This document shows, piece after piece, positions 1-9,739 of a stretch of 64,000 nt of DNA (position 1 is its first letter; the number at the start of each line of letters is the position of its first letter). Source of the DNA: Ariolimax columbianus (taxonomy: Eukaryota > Mollusca > Gastropoda > Stylommatophora > Arionidae). The position numbers were made by a program, and so were the translations under genes. The stretch covers positions 69,955,360-70,019,359 of the forward strand of contig JAVGWX010000007.1 of assembly GCA_036924085.1 (NCBI GenBank), in the 5' to 3' direction. The notes under the pieces are model-generated. The model had not been told where the DNA came from and did no database searches. It was given only the letters and a program-made list of their open reading frames with translations.

Positions 1-59
1 ACATGGATATGAATGACATTTTGAAGTGTATCAGCAACCATGTGTTAGATTATGACAAT

Positions 60-300
60 AAGATAGGATATTTAGCTATTCACAGACTACATACCGTTGA
101 CTAGGACGCAAGAGAGGACGGAGGAAAAGTGTGTACAACTGAAGAGCTGCAGGAACCATCAGTATCCACACTTTTTACCACTAACTGAGAGAGATGGAAC
201 AGGTATGGGTATGCCCGGAGTGCAGGGATATCGAATCCTAGGAATAGAACAGGACAGACCGCCTCTGTCACACAAACAGACACATCCTTCTAGAAATCCA
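60..300 (+). pseudogene. Possible C-terminal relic of an RNase H-type LINE
   Basis: Read in one plus frame, about 170-230 gives a WVCPECRD-like Cys pair after an acidic/aromatic stretch. A similar stretch follows the RNase H relic at 12180-12725 (minus; WICPEC-like) and recurs near 43570-43680 (minus). In LINEs of this kind such a Cys-rich tail closes ORF2. The copy has frame breaks and no RNase H core in view. It could be chance similarity. Confidence 0.25.
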
Positions 301-504
301 CTAATGTGAAGAGACAAAATAGTGAAGAAGGAACTAATCTATTTGTTTGCTTCCTTTAGATGATCTGGTTTGAATTTCACGATTTATTTAGAAAAGTGTG
401 TCAGAAAGATAGAAAGTATTGTTTTTATAAGAGTAAAATAAAATAACAAATCGTTTAAGTAACTAAGGCACGATGTACGATCGAGGACGCAGTAGTCAAT
501 GTAC
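301..504. other. Unassigned AT-rich spacer
   Basis: No supported ORF, RNA or repeat was recognised between the fragment at the window edge and the 33-bp array. Confidence 0.4.
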
Positions 505-1372
505 AGGCAGTAGGGCCAACGACGTATAGCTTACTGTTTGCATCAGGGCCAGCGACGTATATTTTATTGTTTGCATCAGGGCCAGCGACTTATATCTTAT
601 TGTTTGCATCAGGGCCAGCGACTTTTATCTCATTGTTTGCATCAGGGCCAGCGACTTATATCTTATTGTTTGCATCAGGGCCAGCGACTTATATCTTACT
701 GTTTGCATCAGGGCCAGCGACGTATATTTTATTGTTTGCATCAGGGCCAGCGACGTAAATTTTATTGTTTGCATCAGGGCCAGCGACTTATATCTTATTG
801 TTTGCATCAGGGCCAGCGACTTTTATTTCATTGTTTGCATCAGGGCCAGCGACTTATATCTTATTGTTTGCATCAGGGCCAGCGACTTATATCTTATTGT
901 TTGCATCAGGGCCAGCGACTTATATCTTATTGTTTGCATCAGGGCCAGCGACGTATATCGTATTGTTTGCATCAGGGCCAGCGACTTATATCTTATTGTT
1001 TGCATCAGGGCCAGCAACTTATATCTTATTGTTTGCATCAGGGCCAGCGACGTATATCTTTTCGTTTGCATCAGGGCCAGCGACGTATATCGTATTGTTT
1101 GCATCAGGGACAGCAACTTATATTTTATTGTTTGCATCAGGGCCAGCGACGTATATCGTATTGTTTGCATCAGGGTCAGCAACTTATATTTTATTGTTTG
1201 CATCAGAGTCAGCCAATGGTAGTTTACGGTTTGCATCAGGGCCAGCCAATGGTAGTTTACGGTTTGCATCAGGGCCAGCCAATGGTAGTTTACGGTTTGC
1301 ATCAGGGCCAGCCAATGGTAGTTAACAGTTTGCATCAGGGCCAGCCATTTATAACTTACTGCCTGCATTGGT
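505..1372 (+). repeat. 33-bp minisatellite, about 26 units
   Basis: The unit is built on GCATCAGGGCCAGCGACTTA plus a TATCTTATTGTTT-like spacer. It repeats at exactly 33 bp, with point variants (GTATATCG, AATGGTAG) shared between adjacent units. Because 33 is divisible by three, frames stay open on both strands for up to 280 codons (HQGQRLISYCL-type repeats). These are by-products of the period, not genes. The unit matches the head of the SINE body that follows it, so the array looks like an in-place expansion of that SINE. Confidence 0.93.
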
Positions 1373-1700
1373 GTCAATAACACATAGATTGATTTTTGTG
1401 TCAGTGTCATCGACTCACAGTGCTGCTTACATTGAGGTCAATGACTCATACCTGACTGCTTTCGTCAAGGTCAGCGAATCATAGCTGACCAAGCCCTTAT
1501 TCTGCCTGAAAGTTACGGCCCTTCAAACAAACTGCACTCATGCTAGATAACATGGATCGAAAGTGGAAGACGAAACCGATTAAAAAAGTAGCATGCTGAA
1601 CCGAACGTGTCAGGTTGAAAACCAGCGGATATCGCAGCCTTTCTGTAAACTACGACAAAACGTCGCAACTACCTTCTCAGATAAAACGCCGAAGAAGCAC
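1373..1700 (+). repeat. SINE copy 1, body downstream of its expanded head
   Basis: From about 1460 the sequence aligns by eye with the SINE at 41617-42017. It has a CTGACTGCT..CGTCA..TCAGCGAATCATAG head, an AAGCCCTT block, GGATCGAA, GCTGAA...GTGT, then ATATCGCAGCC..CTGTAAACTAC. Several indels and substitutions show it is an old copy. A degenerate single head unit (about 1455-1490) links it to the 33-bp array upstream. Confidence 0.7.
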
Positions 1701-1751
1701 AAGGAAATCTCAAAAATCATTTAATTATAAGTAAATAAAAATACAATCAGG

Positions 1752-2780
1752 TCAGGTCAGGGTCAGGTCATCCCGTAACCGGTAAGGTCGTTGGGGCACA
1801 CGTGAAGACATGCTCACAACTGCACGCCATCCCTCTCTGTCAGAAGACGCTGCCTGTGACTCTTCTGGTCGGAGACTGGTCCATTCTTTTATGTTGTCTT
1901 CCCATCTCTTTTTGGGCCGGCCTCTTCGTCGTCTGCCATGCAACGTCCCTTGGAGGATTGTGTTTGCAAGACCAATTGATCTCGATATGTGACCGTACCA
2001 AGTGAGTTTCCTTCTTTTGACAGTTGCCAAGAGATCTTCGAAAGGCCCTATTGCCGTCGTAATTCTATTTCGGATTTCCTCGTTTGTAACTCGATCTTTG
2101 TACGGGACGTTTAAAAGTCTTCGGAAACATCTCATCTCCAAGGTTTGTATCCTTCGTTGAAGGTCAGCTGTAACTGTCCATGTCTCACACGCATAGAGAA
2201 ATATTGACAGGACCAGTGTACGCATTAATCTGATTTTCGTGCGTAGTGCTAACCGTTTATCTTGCCAGATTTTCTTAAGCCGTGCAAGCGCCGCTATTGT
2301 CTGTGCTATTCTGGCCAATACTTCACATTTTGATCCTTCATCACTGACAATCAACCAAAAATATTTAAAACGGTCAACTACTTCGAGTTCTTGACCGTTT
2401 GCTTTCATCTTGCTGTTGAAGCCCGTAGCGTTGTTTGTCATTAGTTTTGTTTTTCCAGCGTTTATCTCCATACCATAGTCAAGAGCTGTTTCATCGAGCC
2501 TTCTGACCCATTCCTGGAGTTCTGCTTCTGAACCCGCCCACCCATCGATATCATCTGCAAAACGAAGGTTAGTAATCGATCGGCCCCCTATCTTGACAGT
2601 ACCAACGTGACCTCCAAGTACCTCACTCATAATTCCTTCAAGGAATATATTGAAAAGAGTTGGAGAGAGTATATACCCCTGTCTCACACCAACTGATGTG
2701 CGAAACTAGTCTCCTCGCCTCCCATTCACAAGAACTGCACTAGACGCCTTGTTATACAGGTGTTCAAGGACCTTTATAAT
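1752..2780 (-). pseudogene. RTE-like LINE reverse transcriptase, 3' part, broken
   Basis: A 311-codon open frame (2687 to 1752) carries the second half of a non-LTR reverse transcriptase: a PTLFNIFLE motif, the catalytic FADD box (about residues 43-46) and the thumb/C-terminal signature YACETWTV. A WYGHI...RRRGRPKKRW tail follows, typical of RTE/BovB-like and related endonuclease-RT LINEs. The frame continues upstream as a VLVNGRRGD*FRTSVGVRQG-like reading with an in-frame TAG near 2706, so the Met at 2687 is not a true start. No endonuclease or fingers domain is present. The copy ends in a short TGACC-type repeat tail (1745-1770). Part of the GTPase-like RT family space is ruled out by the FADD box. 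It is a dead 5'-truncated copy. Confidence 0.88.
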
Positions 2781-2824
2781 ATTTATATTTATAATACAAT
2801 AGTAAACTATAAATTACATAGTTC

Positions 2825-4856
2825 TTCTTCTTCTTCTTCTGCGTACGCAGTCAGACAGTAACCATTATTTTTTCGAAAAAAGTGGCGGTCATCCTGAGGC
2901 TCTCGCCACTGCCATAGAGCTTGTCTTGCAGTTCCACTGGTAATGGCCACATCTGTTCTCTCTGATCCTCGTATGTCGGGCAGTTCTGCAGCAGATGTTC
3001 AGCGGTCATTTTACCAGTACCGCACGGGCATTCGTCGGTACACCCTATCTTCAATTTGTTGAATAGGTGGTACCTCAGTCTGTTGTGGCCAGTGCGAAGT
3101 CTGAAGACAACGACCTGCTCTCTTCGGTTCAACTGGTAATAGGCATCGTTTTTGGTGTAACCAGTATGTTCGGTTTCCCATTTGGTCATGTATCTGGCTT
3201 TGATAAGCCGTTTTGACTCTTCGTACGTCATACTGGTATCTGTTTGTGGTAGTCTTGCACCTTCTTTTGCCAGTCTGTCTGCCTCCTCGTTGCCTTGGAT
3301 GTTGCAGTGTGATGGAACCCACTGTACCACTACCCTTTTTGGTGCGGACTGCTGGCACAGTTTGCAGAGTGCTGCTCTTAAGTCATTAAGCTCAGTGTTT
3401 TTCTGGCTTTTTAGCGCTGTGACTACGGCGAGAGCATCTGTCAGCAGGACTATATGGCTTTCATTTTCACTGTGTGTCACCATTTCTTCCACTGCCGCCC
3501 TCAGTGCCTCTGCCTCCGCTCTGAAATTGCTTGTGGACTTACCAGTAGCGAATGACAGTGTTATTTTTCTGCCATTTGGTAGGTTCAGGAATGCTCCTGC
3601 CCCTCCGTTCTGTGTAGTGTTTGTTACAGAACCGTCGGTGTATGCATGGGTCCAGTCCATGCTTGGGTAGCTTTTCGTTATGAAGCTTAGGGTAGTTTCT
3701 CTCCTTTCTTTTTCAGTCTGGCAGTTTTTGTTTGCAATACCTGGTATATTTTCTACCACCTCTGGGAATATATCCTGCCTCCAGGTAGGTTTTCGTACAG
3801 TAGTGATGGGTTTTGGTGTTGTTAGTGCGTTTATGGGATCTTCGTGCATCTTTGCTTTGGCTATTTCTGCAAAGTTTCTCCGCTTTAGTTTCCCATTTCC
3901 CAAATTGTTTAGTCTCTGGTGCTTTGGATCGTCGGTCAGTCTTCGGAGTTTCTTTGACTGCAGCTGGGCTCTGCAGTCTCTTCTATCGGTCATGGATTGC
4001 AGTTTTGTAATCTTTTCAAGTTCTACAATTGGCGTTGACTTCATGCCACCTGTTATAATTCTCATGGCTTGGTTTTGAAGTTTGTTAACTTTATCGAAGT
4101 TCGCCTTCGCTGCTGTTGTCCATGCCGCAATGCCAAACTCGAGAACTGGTCTCACTCTTCCAGTATACAGTTTCTTTAGTATGCCTTCGTCTGCTCCCCA
4201 GCTTGTGCCGGCAAGTTTCCTCATGATTGCCATTCTTTCTCTGGCTTTCATTCGGTTTCTCTCAATCTGACTTTTCCATGTCATGCGCCGATCAAATGTG
4301 ACTCCCAGATAGGTTGGGTTGTCGTTTGGCTGCAGGATTTTGCCATTTAGACTTAATTTGGTACTTTGGGGTTTTAATGAAAGCGAGAATATTGTGCATG
4401 TGGTTTTCTCCTCGTTTATTTTGACCAGCCATGAGTTCGCCCACTCTTCCAGCGATGTTAGGGCCGTCTGCATCCGATTTCTTGCTATGGTGAGATTCTT
4501 TTCAGAGGTCCACATAGCCAGATCGTCTGCAAACATTGAGCTATGGACTCTTCTTGGTATATTCTCTGTGATATCGTTTATATATACCAGGAAGAGTGTG
4601 GGTGACAATACTCCCCCTTGGGGTATTCCCTGCTCGAGTGTCACCTTTTTGCTCATCTGCCCTTGTACTTGGACTCTGGCCGTTCTTTGTTTGAGGTAGT
4701 GGTTGATCCACTTGTACATCTTCCCACAGACATCACTTCTTCTTAGCTTGACTCTAAGTCCATCTTTCCAGACTTTGTCAAATGCCTTTTCCAGATCCAC
4801 CCAAACAGCTACTGTGTGTTTCTGTGCCTGGTAGGCATCTTCTATCTCCTGGGCTA
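2825..4856 (-). mobile_element. LINE A: Jockey-like non-LTR retrotransposon, 5'-truncated
   Basis: It is flanked by a perfect 14-bp target-site duplication, AAATTACATAGTTC, at 2811-2824 and 4857-4870. The 3' end (left in this window) is a short (GAA)n run directly after a very short 3'UTR, and the 5' end stops inside the RT domain. These are the marks of target-primed reverse transcription with incomplete cDNA. The body has no stop codon through about 668 codons. Together with the perfect TSD this makes it one of the youngest insertions in the window. Confidence 0.95.
2851..4854 (-). CDS. Reverse transcriptase-RNase H, partial ORF2 of LINE A
   Basis: About 667 residues are open inside the element, with residues counted from its 5' break. 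The RT palm starts at once (VDLEKAFDKVW, Asp about 20), then PQGGVLSPTLF (78-88) and the catalytic FADD box (108-111). An RNase H domain follows, with its acidic set TDGS (Asp 407), RAEAEAL (Glu 447), LTDA (Asp 473) and SHCN...EEADRLA (His 516, Asp 526). The C-terminus has a CPCG..H....C cluster (about 609-625) common in Jockey/I-group LINEs. The N-terminal endonuclease, fingers and all of ORF1 are missing, so it cannot move by itself. The apparent Met about 20 codons upstream lies in flanking DNA (repeat R3) and is not a real start. No promoter belongs to this copy. Confidence 0.93.
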   Translation of the reverse strand, partial: AQEIEDAYQAQKHTVAVWVDLEKAFDKVWKDGLRVKLRRSDVCGKMYKWINHYLKQRTARVQVQGQMSKKVTLEQGIPQGGVLSPTLFLVYINDITENIPRRVHSSMFADDLAMWTSEKNLTIARNRMQTALTSLEEWANSWLVKINEEKTTCTIFSLSLKPQSTKLSLNGKILQPNDNPTYLGVTFDRRMTWKSQIERNRMKARERMAIMRKLAGTSWGADEGILKKLYTGRVRPVLEFGIAAWTTAAKANFDKVNKLQNQAMRIITGGMKSTPIVELEKITKLQSMTDRRDCRAQLQSKKLRRLTDDPKHQRLNNLGNGKLKRRNFAEIAKAKMHEDPINALTTPKPITTVRKPTWRQDIFPEVVENIPGIANKNCQTEKERRETTLSFITKSYPSMDWTHAYTDGSVTNTTQNGGAGAFLNLPNGRKITLSFATGKSTSNFRAEAEALRAAVEEMVTHSENESHIVLLTDALAVVTALKSQKNTELNDLRAALCKLCQQSAPKRVVVQWVPSHCNIQGNEEADRLAKEGARLPQTDTSMTYEESKRLIKARYMTKWETEHTGYTKNDAYYQLNRREQVVVFRLRTGHNRLRYHLFNKLKIGCTDECPCGTGKMTAEHLLQNCPTYEDQREQMWPLPVELQDKLYGSGESLRMTATFFEKIMVTV

Positions 4857-5004
4857 AAATTACATAGTTCAATACATGGGCTATAAATAGGTGACAGGCG
4901 TATGTGGCCACAACCACGTCACTCGCCCATGAAGAGAAGGTAATAGGATCACTACAACATCATGTATGTGGTTGTTCTTGTTTCGAATGTCCACAATAAG
5001 TAGT

Positions 5005-5052
5005 TTCTTCTACTTCTTCTTCGTACGATGTCAGAAGTCAACTAGAATTTGT
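5005..5052 (-). mobile_element. Tiny 3'-end relic of the same LINE
   Basis: About 40 bp read as the extreme 3' end of the family: the CTTCTTCTTCGTACGATGTCAG tail block split by a few changes and then a GTCAACT..AATTTG stretch. It breaks off where LINE B's own GAA tail begins. It is a second, nearly dead-on-arrival copy into whose end LINE B appears to have inserted. Confidence 0.6.
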
Positions 5053-5960
5053 TCTTCTTCTTCTTCTTCTTCTTCTTCTTCGGACGCTGTCAGACGTCAA
5101 CTTGTATTTGTTCGAAGAAAGCAGCTGTCATCCTGAGGCTGTCGACACTGCCATAGAGCTTGTCTAGTGTTGCCACTCGTGATGGCCCCATGTGCTTTCT
5201 CTGGTCCTCGTATGTCGGGCAATTTTGCAGCAGATGCTCAGCGATCATGCTCCCTGTACCACATGTGCATTCGTCAGTGCCACCTATCTTCAGTTTATTG
5301 AATAGGTAGTACCTCAGTCTGTTGTGGCCTGTGCGGAGTCTGAAGACCACAACCTGCTCTCTTCTGTTCAACTGGTAATAGGCATCATTTTTTTGTGTAG
5401 CCAGTATATGCTGTTTCCCATTTGGCCATGTATCTGGCCCTAATAAACCTTTTAAATCTGGTTGTGGTAGTCTTGCACCTTCTTTTGCCAGTCTGTCTGC
5501 CTCCTCGTTGCTTTGAATGTTACAGTGGGATGGAACCCACTGTACCACTACTCTATTTGGTGCGGACTGTTGGCATAGTTGGCAGAGTACTGCTCTTAAA
5601 TCATTGTTCAGTATTTTTCTGGCTTTTTAGTGCGGTAACTACGGCCAGGGCATCTGTAAACAGGACTAACTGGCTTTCATTGCGTTCGCCTATCAGCATT
5701 GCTTTTACTGCAGCTTTCAGTGCCTCTGCCACAGATCTGAAATTGCTTGAGTATTTTCCAGTTGCCACTGAGAGTGTTATTTTTCTACCATTTGTTAGGC
5801 TCAGGAATACCCCTGCCCCTCCATTCTGTGTTGTGTTTGTTACAGAACCGTCGGTGTATTCATGGGTCCAGTCCATGCTTGGGTAGTTTTCCGCTATGTA
5901 CCTCAGGGTTACATCTCTTCTTTCTTTTTCAGTCTGGCTGTTCTTGTTTCCAATTAGTAA
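5053..5960 (-). mobile_element. LINE B: 5'-truncated Jockey-like copy, frameshifted
   Basis: The minus strand encodes RNase H in two frames: 5601 up to about 5955 (EYTDGSVTNTTQNGGAG, LFTDALAVV) and 5090-5548 (VPSHCNIQSNEEADRLAKEG, RTGHNRLRYYL, HLLQNCP). They are joined across a small deletion near 5600. The last residues are FFEQIQVDV, the same ending type as LINE E and unlike FFEKIMVTV of LINEs A and D, so there are two subfamilies. The tail is (GAA)n at about 5050-5081. The 5' break falls at the 3' edge of an R2 repeat, near 5960. I could not find a clean TSD. Confidence 0.9.
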
Positions 5961-5961
5961 T

Positions 5962-6265
5962 TTAACTCTTTTGAGCGCCATGAAAAGGACGTTAAATGGA
6001 GGGTTGCAGTAGTTTTCCCACATCCCGAGCGTGCTGATGAAGGTGGACTGTTGTCCTCCATGCGATTGTGGTATGCTTGTTTTCATCTACGTGTCGCTCA
6101 CTACTATGGGATCACGTCGATCCCTCACCTCATTTGCCAGGCTGCAATGAAAACAGCCCTTTTCCAGGGAGGGCTGCAAGGAAGCCGAGGTGATGGTATA
6201 GGCCAGTATATCTTGCCTGACCCTTACTAACATGTCTGACCAGACGTTAGTCTCCTCCAACCCCC
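5962..6265 (-). repeat. Interspersed repeat R2, copy 1
   Basis: In minus orientation it begins at the GAGACTAACGTCTGGTCAG block (right end) and runs through GATCGACGTGAT and CCACCTTCATCAGCACGCTC. It ends at CATTTAACGTCCTTTTCATG (left end). Related copies are at 39551, 44235, 47240, 60030 and 60955. No coding potential was seen. It could be a SINE or a non-autonomous DNA element. Confidence 0.75.
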
Positions 6266-6285
6266 CCCCCCTTTTTTTCTTTCCC

Positions 6286-6897
6286 CGAGAGTAAACAATA
6301 AATTACATAGTTTAAGTTCAATACAAGGGCTATAAATAGGTGACTTAACTTAACTTCACTTACCGTCCTTATACTAGTTTAGAAAGCTCTACAGAGTCTG
6401 TATACAACCAGTTTCATTTACATCACCTTGCTCTAAAAGCTATGCGTATACAATACATTCTTCAATGCATTAACTGTCCCTGCCTCCACTACCTCCAGTG
6501 ACGATGCATTCCAAGCATTCCCCACTCTCAAACTAAAAAAATATTTCGTAATATCTAATCTGGACCTCTTTTTAGTTAATGTGTAGCTATGCCCTTTTGT
6601 TCTTGTAGGTGGTTGTATTTTGAAAAACGTATTATAGTCTAATTTATCCATTCCTCTGATCATCTTATAAACCTGTATGGTCAACACGAATTCTTCTCTC
6701 TTCTAGACACTGTAGGCCGGTTTTTCTTTTCTCACAACTGTAATTCTGGAATCCCACTATCAGCTGTGTTGCTCTTTTAAAAAAAAATTCTTTCCAGCAC
6801 GTTTATATCTCCTTATGACATACTTATGTAGTCCCAACCACGTTACTCGCCCATGAGGAGGAGGTAATAGAATCACTGCATCCCCATGCATGTGATA
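6286..6897. repeat. Repeat R3 copy 2, split by a LINE fragment
   Basis: The parts 6286-6345 and 6822-6897 match R3 copy 1. The join in copy 1 (GCTATAAATAGGTGACAGG) shows the empty site, so 6346-6821 is inserted material. Confidence 0.55.
6346..6821 (-). pseudogene. C-terminal fragment of a LINE with a TTAAC-type tail (LINE-X copy 1)
   Basis: An 84-codon minus frame (6687 to 6433) reads RSRLDITKYFFSLRVGNAWNASSLEVVEAGTVNALKN. This matches the C-terminal block of many CR1/Jockey-group LINE polymerases (FFSxRVVNxWNxLPxxVVxAxTVNxFK). Upstream, TRTKGHSYTL is the usual preceding block. The sense-strand 3' end is GTATAAGGACGGTAAG plus TTAAG-type repeats at 6346-6365. No catalytic domain remains. Confidence 0.8.
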
Positions 6898-7189
6898 ATT
6901 AGCGACTAAAGACAATTGTCTATGGACCCTGGTTATCTTATCATTTAAAGATCATTTCTATGTCAACCATCTATGCAAGAGTACATAGTGCACTTCGGCG
7001 CAGGCATTCCATAAGGAAGCTTCTACGGTGATTGATATCGACGAAATGAATTCAATGCAGAAAATTAATGAAGTAAGAAACTACATAGGTCAATGCCAAA
7101 TAGTAGTGTTTGATTCCTTGAGTGTTAAGCCGTATATGTTTAATACGTACAGCTATTGAGAAATTCTCGCATGATGGATAAAACTAATT
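6898..7189. other. Unassigned spacer
   Basis: No feature could be supported in this short stretch ahead of the 25/50-bp array. Confidence 0.3.
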
Positions 7190-8580
7190 AAATGTATGAT
7201 TGGTACAGACGGAGACAGATCAAATATGTACAGCCAATGTTATATCAGATAAGCACAGTTATTAACATGTAGGATGGATACAGTCACTGACATATAGGAT
7301 TGGTACATTTAATGACAAATCAAATGGATACGGTCAGTGACATATAGGATTGGTACATTTAATGACAAATCAAATGGATACAGTCAGTGACATATAGGAT
7401 TGGTACATTTAATGACAAATCAAATGGATACAGTCAGTGACATATAGGATTGGTACATTTAATGACAAATCAAATGGATACAGTCAGTGACATATAGGAT
7501 TGGTACATTTAATGACAAATCAAATGGATACAGTCAGTGACATATAGGATTGGTACATTTAATGACAAATCAAATGGATACAGTCAGTGACATATAGGAT
7601 TGGTACATTTAATGACAAATCAAATGGATACGGTCATTGGCACACCATATGAGTACAATCATTAGCATATCGCATGGGTACATCCGACATATACGATAGG
7701 CACAGCCATGAACATATAAGATAGGTACAGCCATTGACATGTAAGATTGGCACAGCCATTGACATATAAGTTAGGTACAGTCATTGGTGTATAAGATAGG
7801 TACAGCTATTGACATATAAGATAGGTACAGCTATTGACATATAAAATAGATACAGCCATTGACATAAGATGGGTACAGCCATTGCCATAAGAAGGGTACA
7901 GCTATTGACATAAGATGGGTACAGCGATTGACATAAGATGGGTACAGTCATTGATATAAGATGGGTACAGCCATTGACATATGTGATGGGCACAGCCATT
8001 GACATATACGACTGATAAAGACATTGACAAATGATATGGGTACGGGTACAGCTTTTGACATATAAGATTGATAAAGTCATTGACATATAAGATGGATACA
8101 GCCAATGATTTATAAGATGGTTACAAACATCGACATGTAAAAAATGATTACATATATTGACACACTAGTTGGGTGCAGTGTGTGCGTGTAAGATAGGGGA
8201 TGTTTTTTAACATATCAGATGGTACTGCCCTTGACATATAAGACTGGTACAGATATTGACAAATGATTTGGGCCCAACCAATGACATATCATATGGGTAA
8301 AATCATACGCATAACAGATGGGTAAAGTCATTCCCAAAACATATGGGTAAAGTCATTCACATAACAGATGGGTAACGTCATTCACTAACACATGGGTAAA
8401 GACATTCACATGTCATAAGTGTAAAGTCAGTCGTATATGATATGGGTAAAGTCATTCACATATCATGTGAAGTCATTCACATCAACATTTGCGCACACAA
8501 TTGAGACAGCTCTTGATAAATCTGATTAGTACAGTCACTGACATATACAATCGGTACAGCCATTGATATATTGGTAAAAA
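7190..8580 (+). repeat. 25-bp satellite with a homogenised 50-bp higher-order block
   Basis: The base unit is about 25 bp (GGTACAGCCATTGACATATAAGAT-like). Between about 7266 and 7640 two diverged monomers are locked into a 50-bp dimer (TACAGTCAGTGACATATAGG next to ACATTTAATGACAAATCAAA) repeated about seven times almost without change. On both sides the monomers are diverged and not dimeric. Open minus frames across it are artefacts. Confidence 0.92.
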
Positions 8581-8816
8581 CTGGCTACCTATTGCTAATA
8601 TGTGCAGCTTTACAGCTGGCACCAAACAAAAAAATATAGCTAACTATTGACTACGAAACATATAATCAGTGACACGCTTTCTTGTATGTCGCTTGGTCCA
8701 ATTTCCACACATACAAAGCCGATGTATTCTGAGAAACAAGTGCGAGTTTACTTAATACAGGTTTATAAAGTAATCAAATGAACTAATAAATTATACTATA
8801 ACAAGTTGTTGTTTTT
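8581..8816. other. Unassigned spacer
   Basis: No gene, RNA or clear repeat was seen. Confidence 0.3.
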
Positions 8817-9098
8817 TTTAAATACAACCACCTACAAGAACAAGAGAGCATAGCTACAAATTAACTAAAGAAAGGTCCAGATTAGATATTAAGAAATATT
8901 TTTTTTAGTCAGAGAGTGGTGAATGCTTGGAATGCATTGCCACGTGAAGTAGTGGAGACAGGGACAATTAATGCAAAAAAAATAGATTGGATGCACCTAT
9001 CTTTTAGAGCAAGGAAATGTAAATAAAACTAGTTGTATACAGGCTCTGCAGAGTCTTCTAAACCAGTATAAAAACGTTAAGTTAAATTAAGTTCTTTA
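8817..9098 (+). pseudogene. LINE-X C-terminal fragment, copy 2
   Basis: It is the plus-strand counterpart of 6346-6821: ACAACCACCTACAAGAACAA, then a GGTCCAGATTAGATATTAAG stretch, AGTGGTGAATGCTTGGAATG, and a 3' end of AACCAGTATAAAAACGTTAA followed by TTAAAT repeats. Frames are broken by small indels. Confidence 0.8.
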
Positions 9099-9100
9099 AG

Positions 9101-9504
9101 ACAACGATGTTTAAAGAAGGATGTTAGTTAACGCAACAATGTAAACCTGACCTGGTCTCGGAAGATCTTTTGTTAACTCACGTCCTTCTTTAAACATCGT
9201 TGTCCAGTTCTTCAGTGTTGTCTTCGACACACTTTTGTCACCATACACTGCCTGCATTCTGCGATGAATGTCAACTGGTCGACATCCTTCAGCTCTTAGA
9301 AACCGAATCACCGATCGCTGATCAACCGTAACACATCACCATGTTTTCAACGGTCTGCTGAGAAAACTATGAGTCGGATGATAATTAAATTTTACAAACT
9401 TGACGGTTGGAATGTGCTGTTTACACCTGAAGTGACGTCATAATGTTAATCGTACGTATGTTCCCTTGCTGCAGTTAGGTCCTGTTTCATTTGAACAAGC
9501 TTCG
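9101..9504 (-). mobile_element. Fold-back mariner fragment, copy 1 (one arm mostly lost)
   Basis: The right arm (about 9165-9504) reads on the minus strand as the N-terminal DNA-binding part of a SETMAR-like mariner transposase (IRFLRAEGCRPVDIHRRMQAVYGDKSVSKTTLKNWTTMFKEGRELTKDLPRPGQ). Only about 60 bp of the opposing arm remain on the left (ACAACGATGTTTAAAGAAGG), so the palindrome is now lopsided. The right end is TTGAACAAGCTTCG next to TA. There is no DDE/D catalytic domain. Confidence 0.85.
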
Positions 9505-9739
9505 TAGTTTATGATATAAATCTGTATCCTTCTATTTTACCAGCACCAACGATGTCGTTGTCGTTATATTCAGGTCTGGCCATCTCTGACCTCGGCTGTT
9601 CATTGACGTTGATATGTACAGACATATTGTATTCGATCTCACCCAGTGCAACAGATATACCATATCTGGTGGCTACCATGCCACACATGGCATTTAGCCG
9701 AGATACTAGCTGGATCCCTGACATCATTAACCTGGGAAG

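Larger units (their letters stand above)
2801..4985. repeat. Repeat R3 copy 1, split by LINE A
   Basis: The parts 2801-2824 and 4857-4985 rejoin into a sequence seen again at 6286-6345 plus 6822-6897. Shared blocks are ATAAATTACATAG, GGGCTATAAATAGG, and an ACCACGT.ACTCGCCCATGA block followed by GGTAATAG.ATCACT. Both copies were interrupted by retrotransposons at different points. The nature of R3 is unknown. Confidence 0.6.

Noticed and set aside
505..1372. CRISPR-like array
   Set aside because: Repeats are contiguous with no unique spacers of constant length, and the genome is eukaryotic.
538..1410. Long repeat-coded ORFs on both strands of the 33-bp array (up to 280 codons)
   Set aside because: They exist only because the period is a multiple of three; both strands and several frames are open at once, with no start context or domain.
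2687..2760. Met at 2687 as the true start of an RT protein
   Set aside because: The frame continues upstream across an in-frame stop into further RT sequence, so it is an internal Met of a broken copy.
4857..4917. N-terminal 20 codons of the LINE A ORF
   Set aside because: They lie beyond the 14-bp TSD in flanking repeat R3 and are only in frame by chance.
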